The notes beneath the pieces were generated by a model that saw only the letters and a list, made by a program, of their open reading frames with translations, had not been told where the DNA came from and did no database searches. 34,670 nucleotides of DNA, from assembly GCA_003152075.1 (NCBI GenBank), contig PLZG01000081.1, positions 7,840 to 42,509 on the forward strand, written 5' to 3'. Below are positions 17,202-25,987 of this stretch, piece by piece. The DNA is from a candidate division FCPU426 bacterium. GTDB lineage: Bacteria; Oederibacteriota; Muellerivitia; Muellerivitales; Muellerivitaceae. The stretch's first letter is position 1. Each line of letters opens with the position of its first letter. The translations under genes were made by a program, and so were the position numbers.

Positions 17202-17330
17202 TGGAGGGGCTCCCTGAAGTTGAACGGATGGTTCCGAATAGTTCGCTTTGGGAAAATGTGGAACCCTTTCTCCTTGAACGTTAGGGGGATGGGATGAAGA
17301 TGGAAAAGCCCTAGGCTTACCCCTGTCTGG

Positions 17331-17386
17331 GTTCGACTCGCTGCGGTCGCTCACCACAGGCCTACCCCTTCTACCCTTAGGCTCTC
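17331..17386. repeat. Short palindrome-rich repeat-like segment
   Basis: Between cinA and the core of thpR, a segment contains GACTCGCTGCGGTCGCTC flanked by CTGT/ACAG and by GGCTTACCCC and GGCCTACCCC copies. Such Ser-Arg-encoding GC-rich palindromes resemble REP-type intergenic elements. The pairing is imperfect and no second copy is visible in this window. Confidence 0.35.
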
Positions 17387-17441
17387 GAAGCGCTCCCTCA
17401 ACCGTCGAGTGTTTAAATGATTTTTTAGGTTTGTTCAATTG

Positions 17442-18695
17442 TTAATCCTTATAAGGGAGCTGAAGGCAATGGCGCCTCAAATACTCCAGCGCGGCTTGGC
17501 TCGCCCTCTTCTTGATGGTTTCCCGATCACCGGAAAAGCGATGCTCAAAAACATGGGTCTTTTGGTCGTCCGAAAGCCCGATGTAAACCAGCCCCACAGG
17601 TTTTTCCGTCGACCCGCCTGAAGGACCCGCCACACCCGTGGTGGACAAACCGATATCAGCCCCCGACTTTTCCCGGGCATTGCGAGCCATTTCCTCGGCC
17701 ACTTCCCGGCTAACAGCTCCCTTTTTCTCGATAACCTTGGGGTCAACACCTAGCGAGGCGCTTTTCATTCGGTTCGCGTAAACCACCCAACTACCTAGAA
17801 AATATTCAGAGCTTCCAGGAATTTGCGTAATGCGGTGGCTAATCAGCCCACCCGTGCAGGATTCGGCTACGGCCACCCTCATTTGGCGGGTGGTCAACAT
17901 GCGACCGACGATAGTTTCAAGATTGTCCTGGTCCTGGCCGTAAATAAAGTTGGGCAAGCGGGACAAAACGGTTTTGCCCAGCCCATCAAGCAAGCTATTG
18001 GCCTCGGCCTCGCTGGCCGCCTTTGCGGTTAGGCGTATATCCACGCCTTCGGCGTGAGCCAATACCCCAATCGTTGGATTTTTCGAGTTTTCAAATAAGT
18101 CCACGATCTTTTCGTTCAAAAGGGATTCGGAAATTCCTGTCGTTCTAAAAACCCGGGACTTAATGAGGGTTCCCGATGGCGAAAGGTTTTTGAGGAACGC
18201 TTTTAAAGTTCCCTCGAACATGGCCTTCATTTCAAAAGGCACTCCTGGCAGACAGGCGATTTGGGACTTCCCTACCTTCACAATGAAACCGGGGGCAGTT
18301 CCAAGAACATTAGGGATAAGGGTGGCCCCCTGGGGGATAAAGGCCTGGTTCAAGTTCACTTTGGGGCAGGGTTTGCCCGCCCTAGTGAAGAATTCCTCAA
18401 TATGTTTAGCGAGGGTTTCGTTGTAGACCAATTGCTTCTGGGCCAAACGGCCTGCCACCTTACGGGTTACGTCATCCGCCGTGGGTCCTAACCCGCCAGT
18501 GGTGATAACAAATTGGCTTCTTTCACAGGCCAATTTCAAGGCCGTCTCAATGCGCTTCTCGTTGTCCCCCACGGCCTGAAAGGCGAAAACGTCGATCCCC
18601 ATTAAAGCCAACTGTTGGGCCAACCAGGAGGAGTTGGTGTCCACGTTCTGGCCAAGGAGAAGTTCAGTTCCGATTGCCACTATCTCAGCGTTCAA
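17442..18695 (-). CDS. cinA: CinA: ADP-ribose pyrophosphatase / nicotinamide-nucleotide amidase family
   Basis: 417 residues, full length for the two-domain family. The start is TTG 18695 with AAAGGAT six bases upstream. The N-terminal MoaB-like domain (about 1-170) has IGTELLLGQ, NVDTNSSWLA and TTGGLGPTADD. The C-terminal PncC-like amidase (about 255-410) has AESCTGGL, GSWVVYANRMK and STTGVAGPSGG. The protein recycles pyridine nucleotides by deamidating NMN; it was named for competence and DNA damage in other bacteria. It starts 12 bases after pgpA and is followed by thpR. Confidence 0.95.
   Translation of the reverse strand: MNAEIVAIGTELLLGQNVDTNSSWLAQQLALMGIDVFAFQAVGDNEKRIETALKLACERSQFVITTGGLGPTADDVTRKVAGRLAQKQLVYNETLAKHIEEFFTRAGKPCPKVNLNQAFIPQGATLIPNVLGTAPGFIVKVGKSQIACLPGVPFEMKAMFEGTLKAFLKNLSPSGTLIKSRVFRTTGISESLLNEKIVDLFENSKNPTIGVLAHAEGVDIRLTAKAASEAEANSLLDGLGKTVLSRLPNFIYGQDQDNLETIVGRMLTTRQMRVAVAESCTGGLISHRITQIPGSSEYFLGSWVVYANRMKSASLGVDPKVIEKKGAVSREVAEEMARNAREKSGADIGLSTTGVAGPSGGSTEKPVGLVYIGLSDDQKTHVFEHRFSGDRETIKKRASQAALEYLRRHCLQLPYKD
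17445..17450 (-). promoter_or_regulatory. Possible ribosome site for an extended thpR (TTG 17438)
   Basis: AAGGAT (minus strand) lies inside the last codons of cinA, six bases before TTG 17438. The arrangement closely resembles that of the cinA TTG start (AAAGGAT before TTG 18695). It is the main argument for the extended thpR reading. Confidence 0.35.
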
Positions 18696-18701
18696 TTTGA
18701 A

Positions 18702-18708
18702 ATCCTTT
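18702..18708 (-). promoter_or_regulatory. Ribosome binding site for the TTG start of cinA
   Basis: AAAGGAT on the minus strand, overlapping the pgpA stop codon and six bases before TTG 18695. It supports the TTG start and translational coupling with pgpA. Confidence 0.6.
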
Positions 18709-19175
18709 TAAAGCCAATGAACAATCCAGGCCCCGATCTGGAGCCAAACCCGGGCGTACACGCCAGCCGCAAGGTCGTCGGTCATGATTCCCCAGCCGCC
18801 GGGGAGCTTCTCAAACTTCCGTATGGGATAGGGTTTCCAAATGTCGAAAATACGAAAAAGGATGAGGGCCATGAGAACAAAGGGCCAGCGGGGTATGCCC
18901 ACCACATTAGGAGTGATCAACATAGCCACCCCCATCCCCAAGACTTCGTCAATGACCGCGCTCGAGGGATCTATTTCCCCAATTTCTTTTTCCATTTTGG
19001 TCGAAGTGTAAACACCAAGGAAATAAACCACCACCAAAACCCCAAAGTGAATGAGCGGCTTATCGATGAGAAAATAAAAACAGGGTACAGCCGCTATGGA
19101 AGCCCAGGTGCCGGGAGCCCAGGGAATTTTTCCAATCCCAAAAAAGGTTGCAATGACTTGGTTGAAACTTTTCAA
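18708..19175 (-). CDS. pgpA: Phosphatidylglycerophosphatase A
   Basis: 155 residues, typical length. The start is TTG 19175, overlapping the pgsA stop by four bases, with GGGGAG just upstream inside pgsA. The family motifs are clear: GKIPWAPGTWAS near the N-terminus, VIDEVLGM, FRIFDIWKPYPI and GGWGIMTDDLAAG. Three or four membrane segments are predicted. It dephosphorylates phosphatidylglycerol phosphate to phosphatidylglycerol at the inner membrane, the step right after PgsA, so the overlap with pgsA joins two consecutive reactions. Confidence 0.95.
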   Translation of the reverse strand: MKSFNQVIATFFGIGKIPWAPGTWASIAAVPCFYFLIDKPLIHFGVLVVVYFLGVYTSTKMEKEIGEIDPSSAVIDEVLGMGVAMLITPNVVGIPRWPFVLMALILFRIFDIWKPYPIRKFEKLPGGWGIMTDDLAAGVYARVWLQIGAWIVHWL

Positions 19176-19825
19176 TGTTTCTCCCCGCTCAACACGTGCT
19201 TATTCTTGAAGAAATAATCCACACCCGAAATGATGGACATCATGGTGGCGTAAAACATTAGCCAGTAGGGACCGTACTGAATGAAATCATCGATCCACTG
19301 TCCTAAAGTTCCCTGACGGGCCACGAAAAGATCCCATTTGCCCTGATAGGCTTCCACGGTCCCCTGCGCGCAAATGATAGCCAGGATAACGGAGGCAGCC
19401 ACGATTTGGGAGACCGTCTTGTGTTTTCCCGCCCGGCTTGCCGCAATGATAATATTGCGGGTTTGAGCCATTTGACGGAGTCCCGTAATCAAAAACTCAC
19501 GGGCAAAAATAATGACCACCATCCAAAGGGGGACTAATTCCAGGACGACAAACGAACCAAAAACCGAAAGAAGCAGGATCTTATCAGCCAGGGGGTCCAT
19601 CAGGGTCCCGAAGTCGGTCCTCAAGTTGTTCTTACGTGCCAGGTAACCGTCCAAATAATCACTGATGGCCCCCCAGGCGAACAAGAGCCCCGCCGTCCAT
19701 TTGGCCCAAAGCTCATCCCGGAAAATGAAAAAAAGGAAAAGGGCCGCCACCACAATTCGGGAGAGAGTGACCAGGTTCGCGGCATTCCAGCGGGATGGAT
19801 TTGGAAGTTTATTTTGGGTATCCAC
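19172..19825 (-). CDS. pgsA: CDP-diacylglycerol--glycerol-3-phosphate 3-phosphatidyltransferase
   Basis: 217 residues. The start is GTG 19825, just after the rimO stop; the ribosome site is weak. The CDP-alcohol phosphotransferase signature is complete (SDYLDGYLAR, then TDFGTLMDPLADK), with several membrane segments. The enzyme makes phosphatidylglycerol phosphate in the inner membrane, and pgpA, overlapping by four bases, takes the product onward. It is longer than the common length of about 180 residues because of a loop with VEAYQGKWDLF before the last membrane segment. Confidence 0.95.
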   Translation of the reverse strand: MDTQNKLPNPSRWNAANLVTLSRIVVAALFLFFIFRDELWAKWTAGLLFAWGAISDYLDGYLARKNNLRTDFGTLMDPLADKILLLSVFGSFVVLELVPLWMVVIIFAREFLITGLRQMAQTRNIIIAASRAGKHKTVSQIVAASVILAIICAQGTVEAYQGKWDLFVARQGTLGQWIDDFIQYGPYWLMFYATMMSIISGVDYFFKNKHVLSGEKH

Positions 19826-19828
19826 TGG

Positions 19829-21226
19829 TCACGACCCCGGCCCAAGGGCCTTGCAAACTAAGTCTTGTTCCAAAGTGTGGGTAATTTCGACTTGGACCCA
19901 TTGGCCTATCTTGGGTTTGGACAGGCCTTCGATTAAAACAATTCCATCCACTTCCGGGGCTTGGTACTTAGTGCGGCCCTGCACTTCACCACTTTCCTCA
20001 ACCGATTCGACCACGGCCATCAGTTTCTCCCCAACCCAACGCTGATGGGATTGGGTGGCCACTTCTTCCTGCACCCGGTAAGCCTCCGCCAGCCGTCCCT
20101 TTTTCGCCGGATCTAGCACTTGGTTTTCCATGGTTCCGGCCGGAGTATTCTCTTCCTGGGAATAGGCGAAAAAGCCGACATAGTCCATCTTTGAGCTCTT
20201 TAAAAAACCCAAAAGTTCCTGGAAATCCTCATCCGTTTCACCCGGGAACCCGACGATAAAAGTTGAGCGTATGGAAGCGTTTGGGATTTTCGTCCGAATA
20301 CGTTGAATCAGCTTTTCCAAAAGTGCCCTATCCCCAATACGCTGCATGGATTTCAAGATTTTGTCGCTGGCGTGCTGCAATGGAACGTCAAAGTAAGGGG
20401 TAATTCGCGGGTTCGCGGCCATCACATCCAGCATTTCATTGGAAACACGGCTGGGGTATAAATAGTGAAGCCGAATCCATTCCAATTCATCCACTTTCGC
20501 CAAGGTCGCCAGCAACTCGGCGATCTTTGGACGCCCGTATATATCCGCCCCATACCAGGTTGAATCCTGGGCTACCAGGCAAAGCTCCTTCACGCCTTGA
20601 GAAGCTAATTGACGGGCTTCCTTTTCTATGTCCTCAATCGACCGGCTTCGGAAATGGCCACGAATCTTGGGAATGATGCAGAAGGTGCAGGGAAGGTCGC
20701 AGCCCTCGGAAATTTTCACATAGGCAAAATGGCCTGGCGTGGAAAGTAACCGGGGCGACGAAGCGTCATAAACATAAGTGGCCTCGCTCAAAGAGTTCGG
20801 CAAGAGAGGCCTCTTGGCCCCTTGGGAAGGATGTAACGGAAGGGATTCCCCTTTGATTTGATTGGCCACATTTTCAACATCGTTCAAGCCAAACAAAATA
20901 TCAATTTCGGGGAGTTCTTTTCGTAACTCATCACCGTAACGGTGTGCCAAACAGCCCCCCACCACCAGGGATTTCAGGTTTCCCGTTTTGCGGAGCTTGG
21001 CGACATCCAGGATGGTATCAATCGACTCCTTCTTGGAGGCCTCTATAAAACCGCAGGTATTAACAATCACCACCTCGGCTTGGGAAGGGTCCTTCACCAA
21101 GGAATAGTTATCCTGGGCCAGTTTGCCCAGCATGACTTCCGAATCCACGGTGTTTTTGGGGCAGCCGAGGCTGATTACGGCCACTGTTTTGGTTTTTTTG
21201 TGGGTTGGGAGTGTTTTCTCGGGCAT
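19829..21226 (-). CDS. rimO: Ribosomal protein S12 methylthiotransferase RimO
   Basis: 465 residues from ATG 21226. The longer open frame to 21301 would overlap bioA, and its extra residues match nothing expected. The UPF0004 domain has ISLGCPKN, VNTCGF and GGCLAHRYG, supplying one Fe-S cluster. The radical SAM motif CDLPCTFC gives Cys176, Cys180 and Cys183. A C-terminal TRAM-like domain ends the protein. The enzyme methylthiolates an Asp of ribosomal protein S12. SLGCPKN and the C-terminal features favour RimO over MiaB. It starts 25 bases after bioA and is followed within four bases by pgsA. Confidence 0.95.
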   Translation of the reverse strand: MPEKTLPTHKKTKTVAVISLGCPKNTVDSEVMLGKLAQDNYSLVKDPSQAEVVIVNTCGFIEASKKESIDTILDVAKLRKTGNLKSLVVGGCLAHRYGDELRKELPEIDILFGLNDVENVANQIKGESLPLHPSQGAKRPLLPNSLSEATYVYDASSPRLLSTPGHFAYVKISEGCDLPCTFCIIPKIRGHFRSRSIEDIEKEARQLASQGVKELCLVAQDSTWYGADIYGRPKIAELLATLAKVDELEWIRLHYLYPSRVSNEMLDVMAANPRITPYFDVPLQHASDKILKSMQRIGDRALLEKLIQRIRTKIPNASIRSTFIVGFPGETDEDFQELLGFLKSSKMDYVGFFAYSQEENTPAGTMENQVLDPAKKGRLAEAYRVQEEVATQSHQRWVGEKLMAVVESVEESGEVQGRTKYQAPEVDGIVLIEGLSKPKIGQWVQVEITHTLEQDLVCKALGPGS

Positions 21227-21251
21227 AAGGCAGCTTACTTTAGCACAGGGA

Positions 21252-22613
21252 TTAGGAAAAGCGAACCGTCGCTCGGTGAATACTGGCGGAAATAACCTCA
21301 ATTAAACGGGCCAAATCCTTCTTGGAAATCGTCAATGGCGGCATGAGGACAATCACATTACCCAAAGGCCTCAACAACACACCCATTTTCCTGGCCTCGG
21401 CGCAAACCCGGTAACCCATCTTCATCTTGTAAGAATAGGGCTCATCCGTTTTCTTACTTTTAACAAGCTCAATCCCTCCCATCAAGCCCCTTAAGCGTAA
21501 GTCGGATACATGAGGATAGGCAATTAAAGGTTCCAATAGCTCCCGCAACATTTCGCTTTTCTCCTGAATCGTTTCTAGGAAACCATTCATCTCGATCAAT
21601 TCCAGGTTCGCCAATCCGGCCGCGCAACCCAATTGGTTGCCGGTAAAAGTATGGCCGTGGTAAAAGGTCCGCGCCGACTCAAAACTTCCCAGGAATGCTT
21701 TATAAACTTTCTCGGTCGCCAGTGTGGCGGCAACCGGCAGGTACCCACCCGTCAGGTTCTTGGCCAAACATAGGAGATCAGGGCTCACCCCTTCCTGCTC
21801 ACAGGCGAACATGGTTCCTGTCCTTCCGAAACCGGTGGCTACCTCGTCCAAGATCAAGAGAACTTTATACTTGTCGCAAAGGCGACGTATGGCCTTAAGG
21901 TACCCCCAGGGATGGACTAGCATCCCCCCGGCCCCTTCGATGAGCGGTTCCATGTGCACCGCGGCTAACCTGGAGCCGTATTTTCGGAACATTCCTTCCG
22001 CTTCCTTTACGCAATCCTTCAGCCACTTTTCATTAGATAGCTTCCGGCTGGGATAGTCATGGGGACTTTTTACTTTAAGAGTTTTAAAGAGAAGCCCTCC
22101 AAAGATTCCATGGAACAGATCAATCCCGCCCAAGCTAACGGAGCCAATGGTGTCCCCGTGATATCCCTCCCGAACGGTCAGAAACATGTTTTTCTTTGGC
22201 CTAGCGGGGCGGACCTGCTGCCAATACTGGAAGGCCATCTTCATGGCGATCTCATTGGCTTCCGACCCCGAGTCAGAATAAAAAACCCGGGTCAGGCCCT
22301 TGGGCGCCACCTTGATGAGCTTTTCCGCCAAGAGGATGGCCGGTTCATTTGAAGCCCCCAGCAGGGTGGAATGGGCGATCTTCTTGAGTTGCTTTTGGAT
22401 AGCCCGGTCAATTTCGGGAACTTGGTGGCCGTGAACGTTGCACCAGAGCGAAGAAACTCCGTCCAAATACTTTTTGCCCCTAGCGTCGTAAAGGTAAGTC
22501 CCCTTCCCTTTCACAATGATGGGAACATTGGGGTCCGCTTCCCATTCCCGTTGTTGGGTGAAGGGATGCCAGAGGTATTTTTTGTCTTTGTGTGAGAGTT
22601 CTTTGTAATTCAT
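21252..22613 (-). CDS. bioA: Adenosylmethionine-8-amino-7-oxononanoate aminotransferase
   Basis: 453 residues, ATG start with AGGGG just upstream. Fold-type I class III aminotransferase features: WHPFTQQ, DGVSSLWCNVHGH, YSDSGSEANEIAMK, LILDEVATGFGRTG and the PLP lysine Lys285 in LAKNLTGG. The N-terminal WHPFTQ motif is characteristic of BioA, which makes 7,8-diaminononanoate for biotin. Whether the amino donor is SAM or lysine (BioK) cannot be told. bioF and bioD are 5-7 kb upstream on the same strand, with unrelated genes between. Confidence 0.94.
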   Translation of the reverse strand: MNYKELSHKDKKYLWHPFTQQREWEADPNVPIIVKGKGTYLYDARGKKYLDGVSSLWCNVHGHQVPEIDRAIQKQLKKIAHSTLLGASNEPAILLAEKLIKVAPKGLTRVFYSDSGSEANEIAMKMAFQYWQQVRPARPKKNMFLTVREGYHGDTIGSVSLGGIDLFHGIFGGLLFKTLKVKSPHDYPSRKLSNEKWLKDCVKEAEGMFRKYGSRLAAVHMEPLIEGAGGMLVHPWGYLKAIRRLCDKYKVLLILDEVATGFGRTGTMFACEQEGVSPDLLCLAKNLTGGYLPVAATLATEKVYKAFLGSFESARTFYHGHTFTGNQLGCAAGLANLELIEMNGFLETIQEKSEMLRELLEPLIAYPHVSDLRLRGLMGGIELVKSKKTDEPYSYKMKMGYRVCAEARKMGVLLRPLGNVIVLMPPLTISKKDLARLIEVISASIHRATVRFS

Positions 22614-22632
22614 GAGCCCCTAAACTAAGCGA

Positions 22633-23790
22633 TTATTTTGAGGAGCGCAATCCCTTCACCAAGGAAGGCCAAGCGATCTCGGGAATCAACCTTTCCTTTT
22701 TCACAGGGGCTTTGGCCAAGACAATTTTGCCTCCGATTGTCCCTTTCTTAGCAGGGGATGTTTGAGCGGAAACAATTTCCTTTAGCTTTTCGATCCTGTC
22801 ATCAGTCGCGGGATGAGTGGAAGCATACTTGAGAAATTGGGGCATTTTGTCGTATTTCTTCAGGGTCTCAAAAAAACGAATCATCCCTTGTGGATCAATC
22901 CCAGCCGCCAAAATCAACTTCATTCCTTCCCTATCGGCCTCCTCTTCCTCCCCCCTGCTATATTCCAACAAGGCCAGGGTCCGGGCGCTTTTCATGCCGA
23001 AGGCCATGCTCCCGGTAACATCTCCCGCCATTGCCGAGAGCAACAGGCCGGTCGAGGTATCCTGGATGATCCGTTGGGTAGTATGCCGTTTCAAAACATG
23101 CTGCATCTCATGGGCAAGTACTCCGGCCAATTCCTCGGGCGTACGTGTCTCCTCAAGGAGTCCTCGAAAAACAACGATGTACCCCCCCGGCAGGGCGAAA
23201 GCGTTGACAATGGGCACGTCGCATACGATGACCCGGAATTGATAAGGGCAATGGGGAATGGGGCGTATCAACCGCGCCATAATTCGTTTAATGGCTATAT
23301 CCAATCGGGGGTTATGAAGGCGGTTGCCGGGCGGAGCCAATTGTTCCAATTCGGTTTTACCCAAACCCTGTTCCCATTTCACCGGAACATGGGCGGCCAT
23401 CGATTTGGCTAAAGCAGGTATGCCCCACTTATAAGCAATGAAACAAACCGCCAGGGTGGCTATGGCGGTGTAAAAGGTCAACCACCAACGGGTTCGACGG
23501 AAACCCGGATCGTGGAAACGGCCCGCCCTTTCCCCGGCCTGTTTCCTTAGGGCGGTCAGAAAATCAGTGTTACCGACGATCAGGACTTCGGTAATTCCCT
23601 CGCCCCTTTCCAAACGCACGGGCTCGCCCTCAAAATGGCCTTGGGCTTGGCGAATCTCGTCATAGGGCCAAACCAGGCTGTCGCCGTTATCCAGGTTGAT
23701 CTTTAACCCGTCAGGCTCCGGACTGATCATCGCCTTTCGTTGGGCGGCGGTTTTGCCATCCAGAAAATGACCTTCCCAAATTTCTTCCAT
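22633..23790 (-). CDS. M48 family zinc metalloprotease, membrane-anchored
   Basis: 385 residues, ATG start with AAGGGCG upstream. A beta-rich N-terminal domain (about 1-90) precedes one membrane segment (about 101-120, WWLTFYTAIATLAVCF). The peptidase domain follows, with HEMQH (His227, Glu228, His231), the third-ligand region EEEEADREG and THPATDDRIEKL. Such proteins degrade or refold envelope proteins. It is 17 bases downstream of a DUF898 membrane-protein gene; this DUF898 (YjgN)-M48 pairing is seen in many bacteria and suggests joint function. Confidence 0.92.
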   Translation of the reverse strand: MEEIWEGHFLDGKTAAQRKAMISPEPDGLKINLDNGDSLVWPYDEIRQAQGHFEGEPVRLERGEGITEVLIVGNTDFLTALRKQAGERAGRFHDPGFRRTRWWLTFYTAIATLAVCFIAYKWGIPALAKSMAAHVPVKWEQGLGKTELEQLAPPGNRLHNPRLDIAIKRIMARLIRPIPHCPYQFRVIVCDVPIVNAFALPGGYIVVFRGLLEETRTPEELAGVLAHEMQHVLKRHTTQRIIQDTSTGLLLSAMAGDVTGSMAFGMKSARTLALLEYSRGEEEEADREGMKLILAAGIDPQGMIRFFETLKKYDKMPQFLKYASTHPATDDRIEKLKEIVSAQTSPAKKGTIGGKIVLAKAPVKKERLIPEIAWPSLVKGLRSSK

Positions 23791-23807
23791 GGCCGCCCTT
23801 TATGGGA

Positions 23808-24755
23808 TTAACCCAGGTCGAAATCCAAATCAAGGAAGCTAGACAACTCTTCCCCGGTCGCGTTGACCGATTGCGCGTCCTGTTGGATGGTTTCAAGGTC
23901 CACCGGGCCGTTCAAGCTCAGGTTAGTCAACAGATAATTGATAGATCTCACTTGCGCCCAGGGGTAGGCGAATCCAATAGTAAAAAGAACCATGAGGAAA
24001 TTTCCCAGGTAAAGCCAAAACATACCCCCAAAAGTAATCATGCATTCAAAACGAGCGTCGCCGAAAGTGGTGTGGTCCCAAACATAGCGGGTTCTTTTGA
24101 CGTGATACCAAAAGAGTGAAAAAAACAGGGTGGGAATAGCCAGGACGAGGGAAAGGAAATAGCTGCCGAACAAGTCATCCCCATTTCCGTCGTATTCAAA
24201 ATTACGGTTACCCACATAGCTATTGGCGATCAGGAATTTGTCACGGCGGGCCTGGTAGTAAGGCGAGTAGAATCCCAAGGTGAGGAGGTTCAAAATCATT
24301 CCCCTCAGGAAGATGGGGACATACTCCCTCCAAACTTTTTGAAAGGAGAAGCGAATTCCCCGCCAAGCCGTGCGACTTAGCCGATAACGCCGGGATCCGA
24401 CGGTGGCCATGGGGATAAAAACCATGATGAGGAGAACAGAAAACAGACCGCCTACAATGACGAAGACCCTTCCCAAGCCCATCAATCGTGGCAACTGGCT
24501 AACGACAAAATAGGGAATACCAAATATCACCAGGGCCTTTAGCCAACCCTTCAGCGTTTCCAAACCCGTGCCGTGATAAGAGAGGCGGTCCCCCTCGAAT
24601 TCCAATTGCCCCCAGATATATTTGCGAACCTTCACCCTGGCCCAAAAGAAATAAATGCCAAGCGTGATTAAGCCAAGAAAGAGGTTCACCAAATGAATGC
24701 CAAATAAAGTCCCCCCATTCCCAAAGAAAGTAAGGTTTCTTTTATCGTTCTCCAT
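23808..24755 (-). CDS. DUF898 (YjgN-like) inner-membrane protein
   Basis: 315 residues, ATG start with a strong GGAGGAG site. About six membrane segments are visible in two halves, each beginning with FFGxxGxLF/GDDLFGSY-type and LGIYFFWARVKVRKYIW/FAYPWAQVRSINYLL-type motifs, an internal duplication typical of DUF898. A short acidic cytosolic tail ends the protein (FLDLDFDLG). The function of the family is unknown. It forms a two-gene unit with the M48 peptidase. Confidence 0.88.
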   Translation of the reverse strand: MENDKRNLTFFGNGGTLFGIHLVNLFLGLITLGIYFFWARVKVRKYIWGQLEFEGDRLSYHGTGLETLKGWLKALVIFGIPYFVVSQLPRLMGLGRVFVIVGGLFSVLLIMVFIPMATVGSRRYRLSRTAWRGIRFSFQKVWREYVPIFLRGMILNLLTLGFYSPYYQARRDKFLIANSYVGNRNFEYDGNGDDLFGSYFLSLVLAIPTLFFSLFWYHVKRTRYVWDHTTFGDARFECMITFGGMFWLYLGNFLMVLFTIGFAYPWAQVRSINYLLTNLSLNGPVDLETIQQDAQSVNATGEELSSFLDLDFDLG

Positions 24756-24899
24756 ATCTCCTCCAGGTCAAAATATAAAAGGCCCAAGATTCAAAACACT
24801 ATACTCCCCCAACCTCCCCGGCACTCAATTTTTTCTCGTCACAAGCGAAAGGACGATCCTGAATTTCCATGATTTCGCGGTGGAATTCCATCGATGAAT

Positions 24900-25940
24900 T
24901 TACCTGGCCAGGGCTTTTTTAATTCTCCTGGTCTGGGCATTCGCGGAATCGAAAGGTTCGGGGCGGCCACTATTGAGAGAAACCGGTACCGCTTTCCAGC
25001 GAAGTCTTTTTCCCTTTTCCAAGTCCACCATCAAAATACAGCTGTCACGGCATCCTTTGCATTTCTGGTCAAAAAGAAAATTTCCCAGGCTGTAAGCCAC
25101 CAGGGTTTTTTCCCAGGCGCTAGGTTTTTTGCGGCACATGCGGATGGGCGCCGATCACCAGGTCCGCCCCCGCCTTTTTCAAAGCCCTGGCCAGTTTATT
25201 TTGATAGGAATTATGTCGATGGTACTCCTTACCCCAATGCACCATCACGATCACGAAATCAGCTTTTGATTTAGCCAGTCGAATTTCGGGCGACATCACC
25301 TTGGGGAGGGCGGCCCTCACGCCCGGTCTTGTCCCCCGCGCGAAAAAGGGATTGGGACACACCGAGCAATAGCCTAGGAAAGCCAGGGTAACTTCCCTTA
25401 TTTTCACATAAACTGCCCGGTCGGCCTCATCGCCGGGACAAGCCACTCCCACGCTTAGAATTCCCCTTTGCCGGAGCCCCTCGACGGTCTGATCCATTAC
25501 CTTGGGCCCATAATCCAAAATATGATTGTTCGAGAGCGTAACTAGGCCAAAACCAGCGTAAGCAAGCGCGTCCAGGGATTCGGGCCGGCCCTTGAGATAA
25601 ATCTCCTTACAGGTGTACTTTTTCCCGCCGTTCCCTTCTGGTGATTCCAAGTTGGCCACCGCCAAATCCGATTCATCCAGGATGGGCTTAACCGCCTCGA
25701 ACACCCACTTCGTTCCGAGGCGATCTATGCGCTTTCCACACCCCGGGCCAAGTTGATCTCCCCCACGAAGGCAAGCCGAACCCAGTTGGGTTCTCCAAGG
25801 CGTTGGGGGTGAAAATCCGGGGCTTGCGGAAAAGTAGGCTGGAGGGGCGGGATCGGAACCTCCCGCTTCACGGGCGCGTCGCTACAGCCAAGGATAAAGA
25901 AGATTCCGAACCCAAAAAGATATCCTTTTCGAAATCCCAA
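24900..25940 (-). pseudogene. CapA-family (PGA_cap) lipoprotein gene broken by two frameshifts
   Basis: Three consecutive frames together spell one CapA-type metallophosphatase-like protein. Frame one starts at TTG 25940 (AAAGGCG upstream), has a lipobox-like FFILGC and the first family motif RLAFVGEINLARGVE, and stops near 25725. Adding one base near 25727-25733 joins it to RLGTKWVFEAVKPIL, DLAVANLESPEG, LSNNHILDYG, VMVHWGKEY and GAHPHVPQ. That frame stops at 25120. Removing one A from the A6 run at about 25129-25134 (plus-strand T6) joins it to the third part with VAYSLGNFLFD. Every family motif is present in order, so the lesion is recent or a sequencing error. The family is linked to poly-gamma-glutamate capsule synthesis, but no capB/capC genes are near. 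Confidence 0.8.
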
Positions 25941-25987
25941 TCTTTCGCCTTTAAGTGTTTTTTAGAGCTGGCTGACAAAGCGGTCCA

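Noticed and set aside
25120-25139. Programmed frameshifting at the A6 run of the CapA-like gene
   Set aside because: A second, unrelated frameshift upstream needs a different correction and has no slippery sequence, so mutation or sequencing error is simpler.
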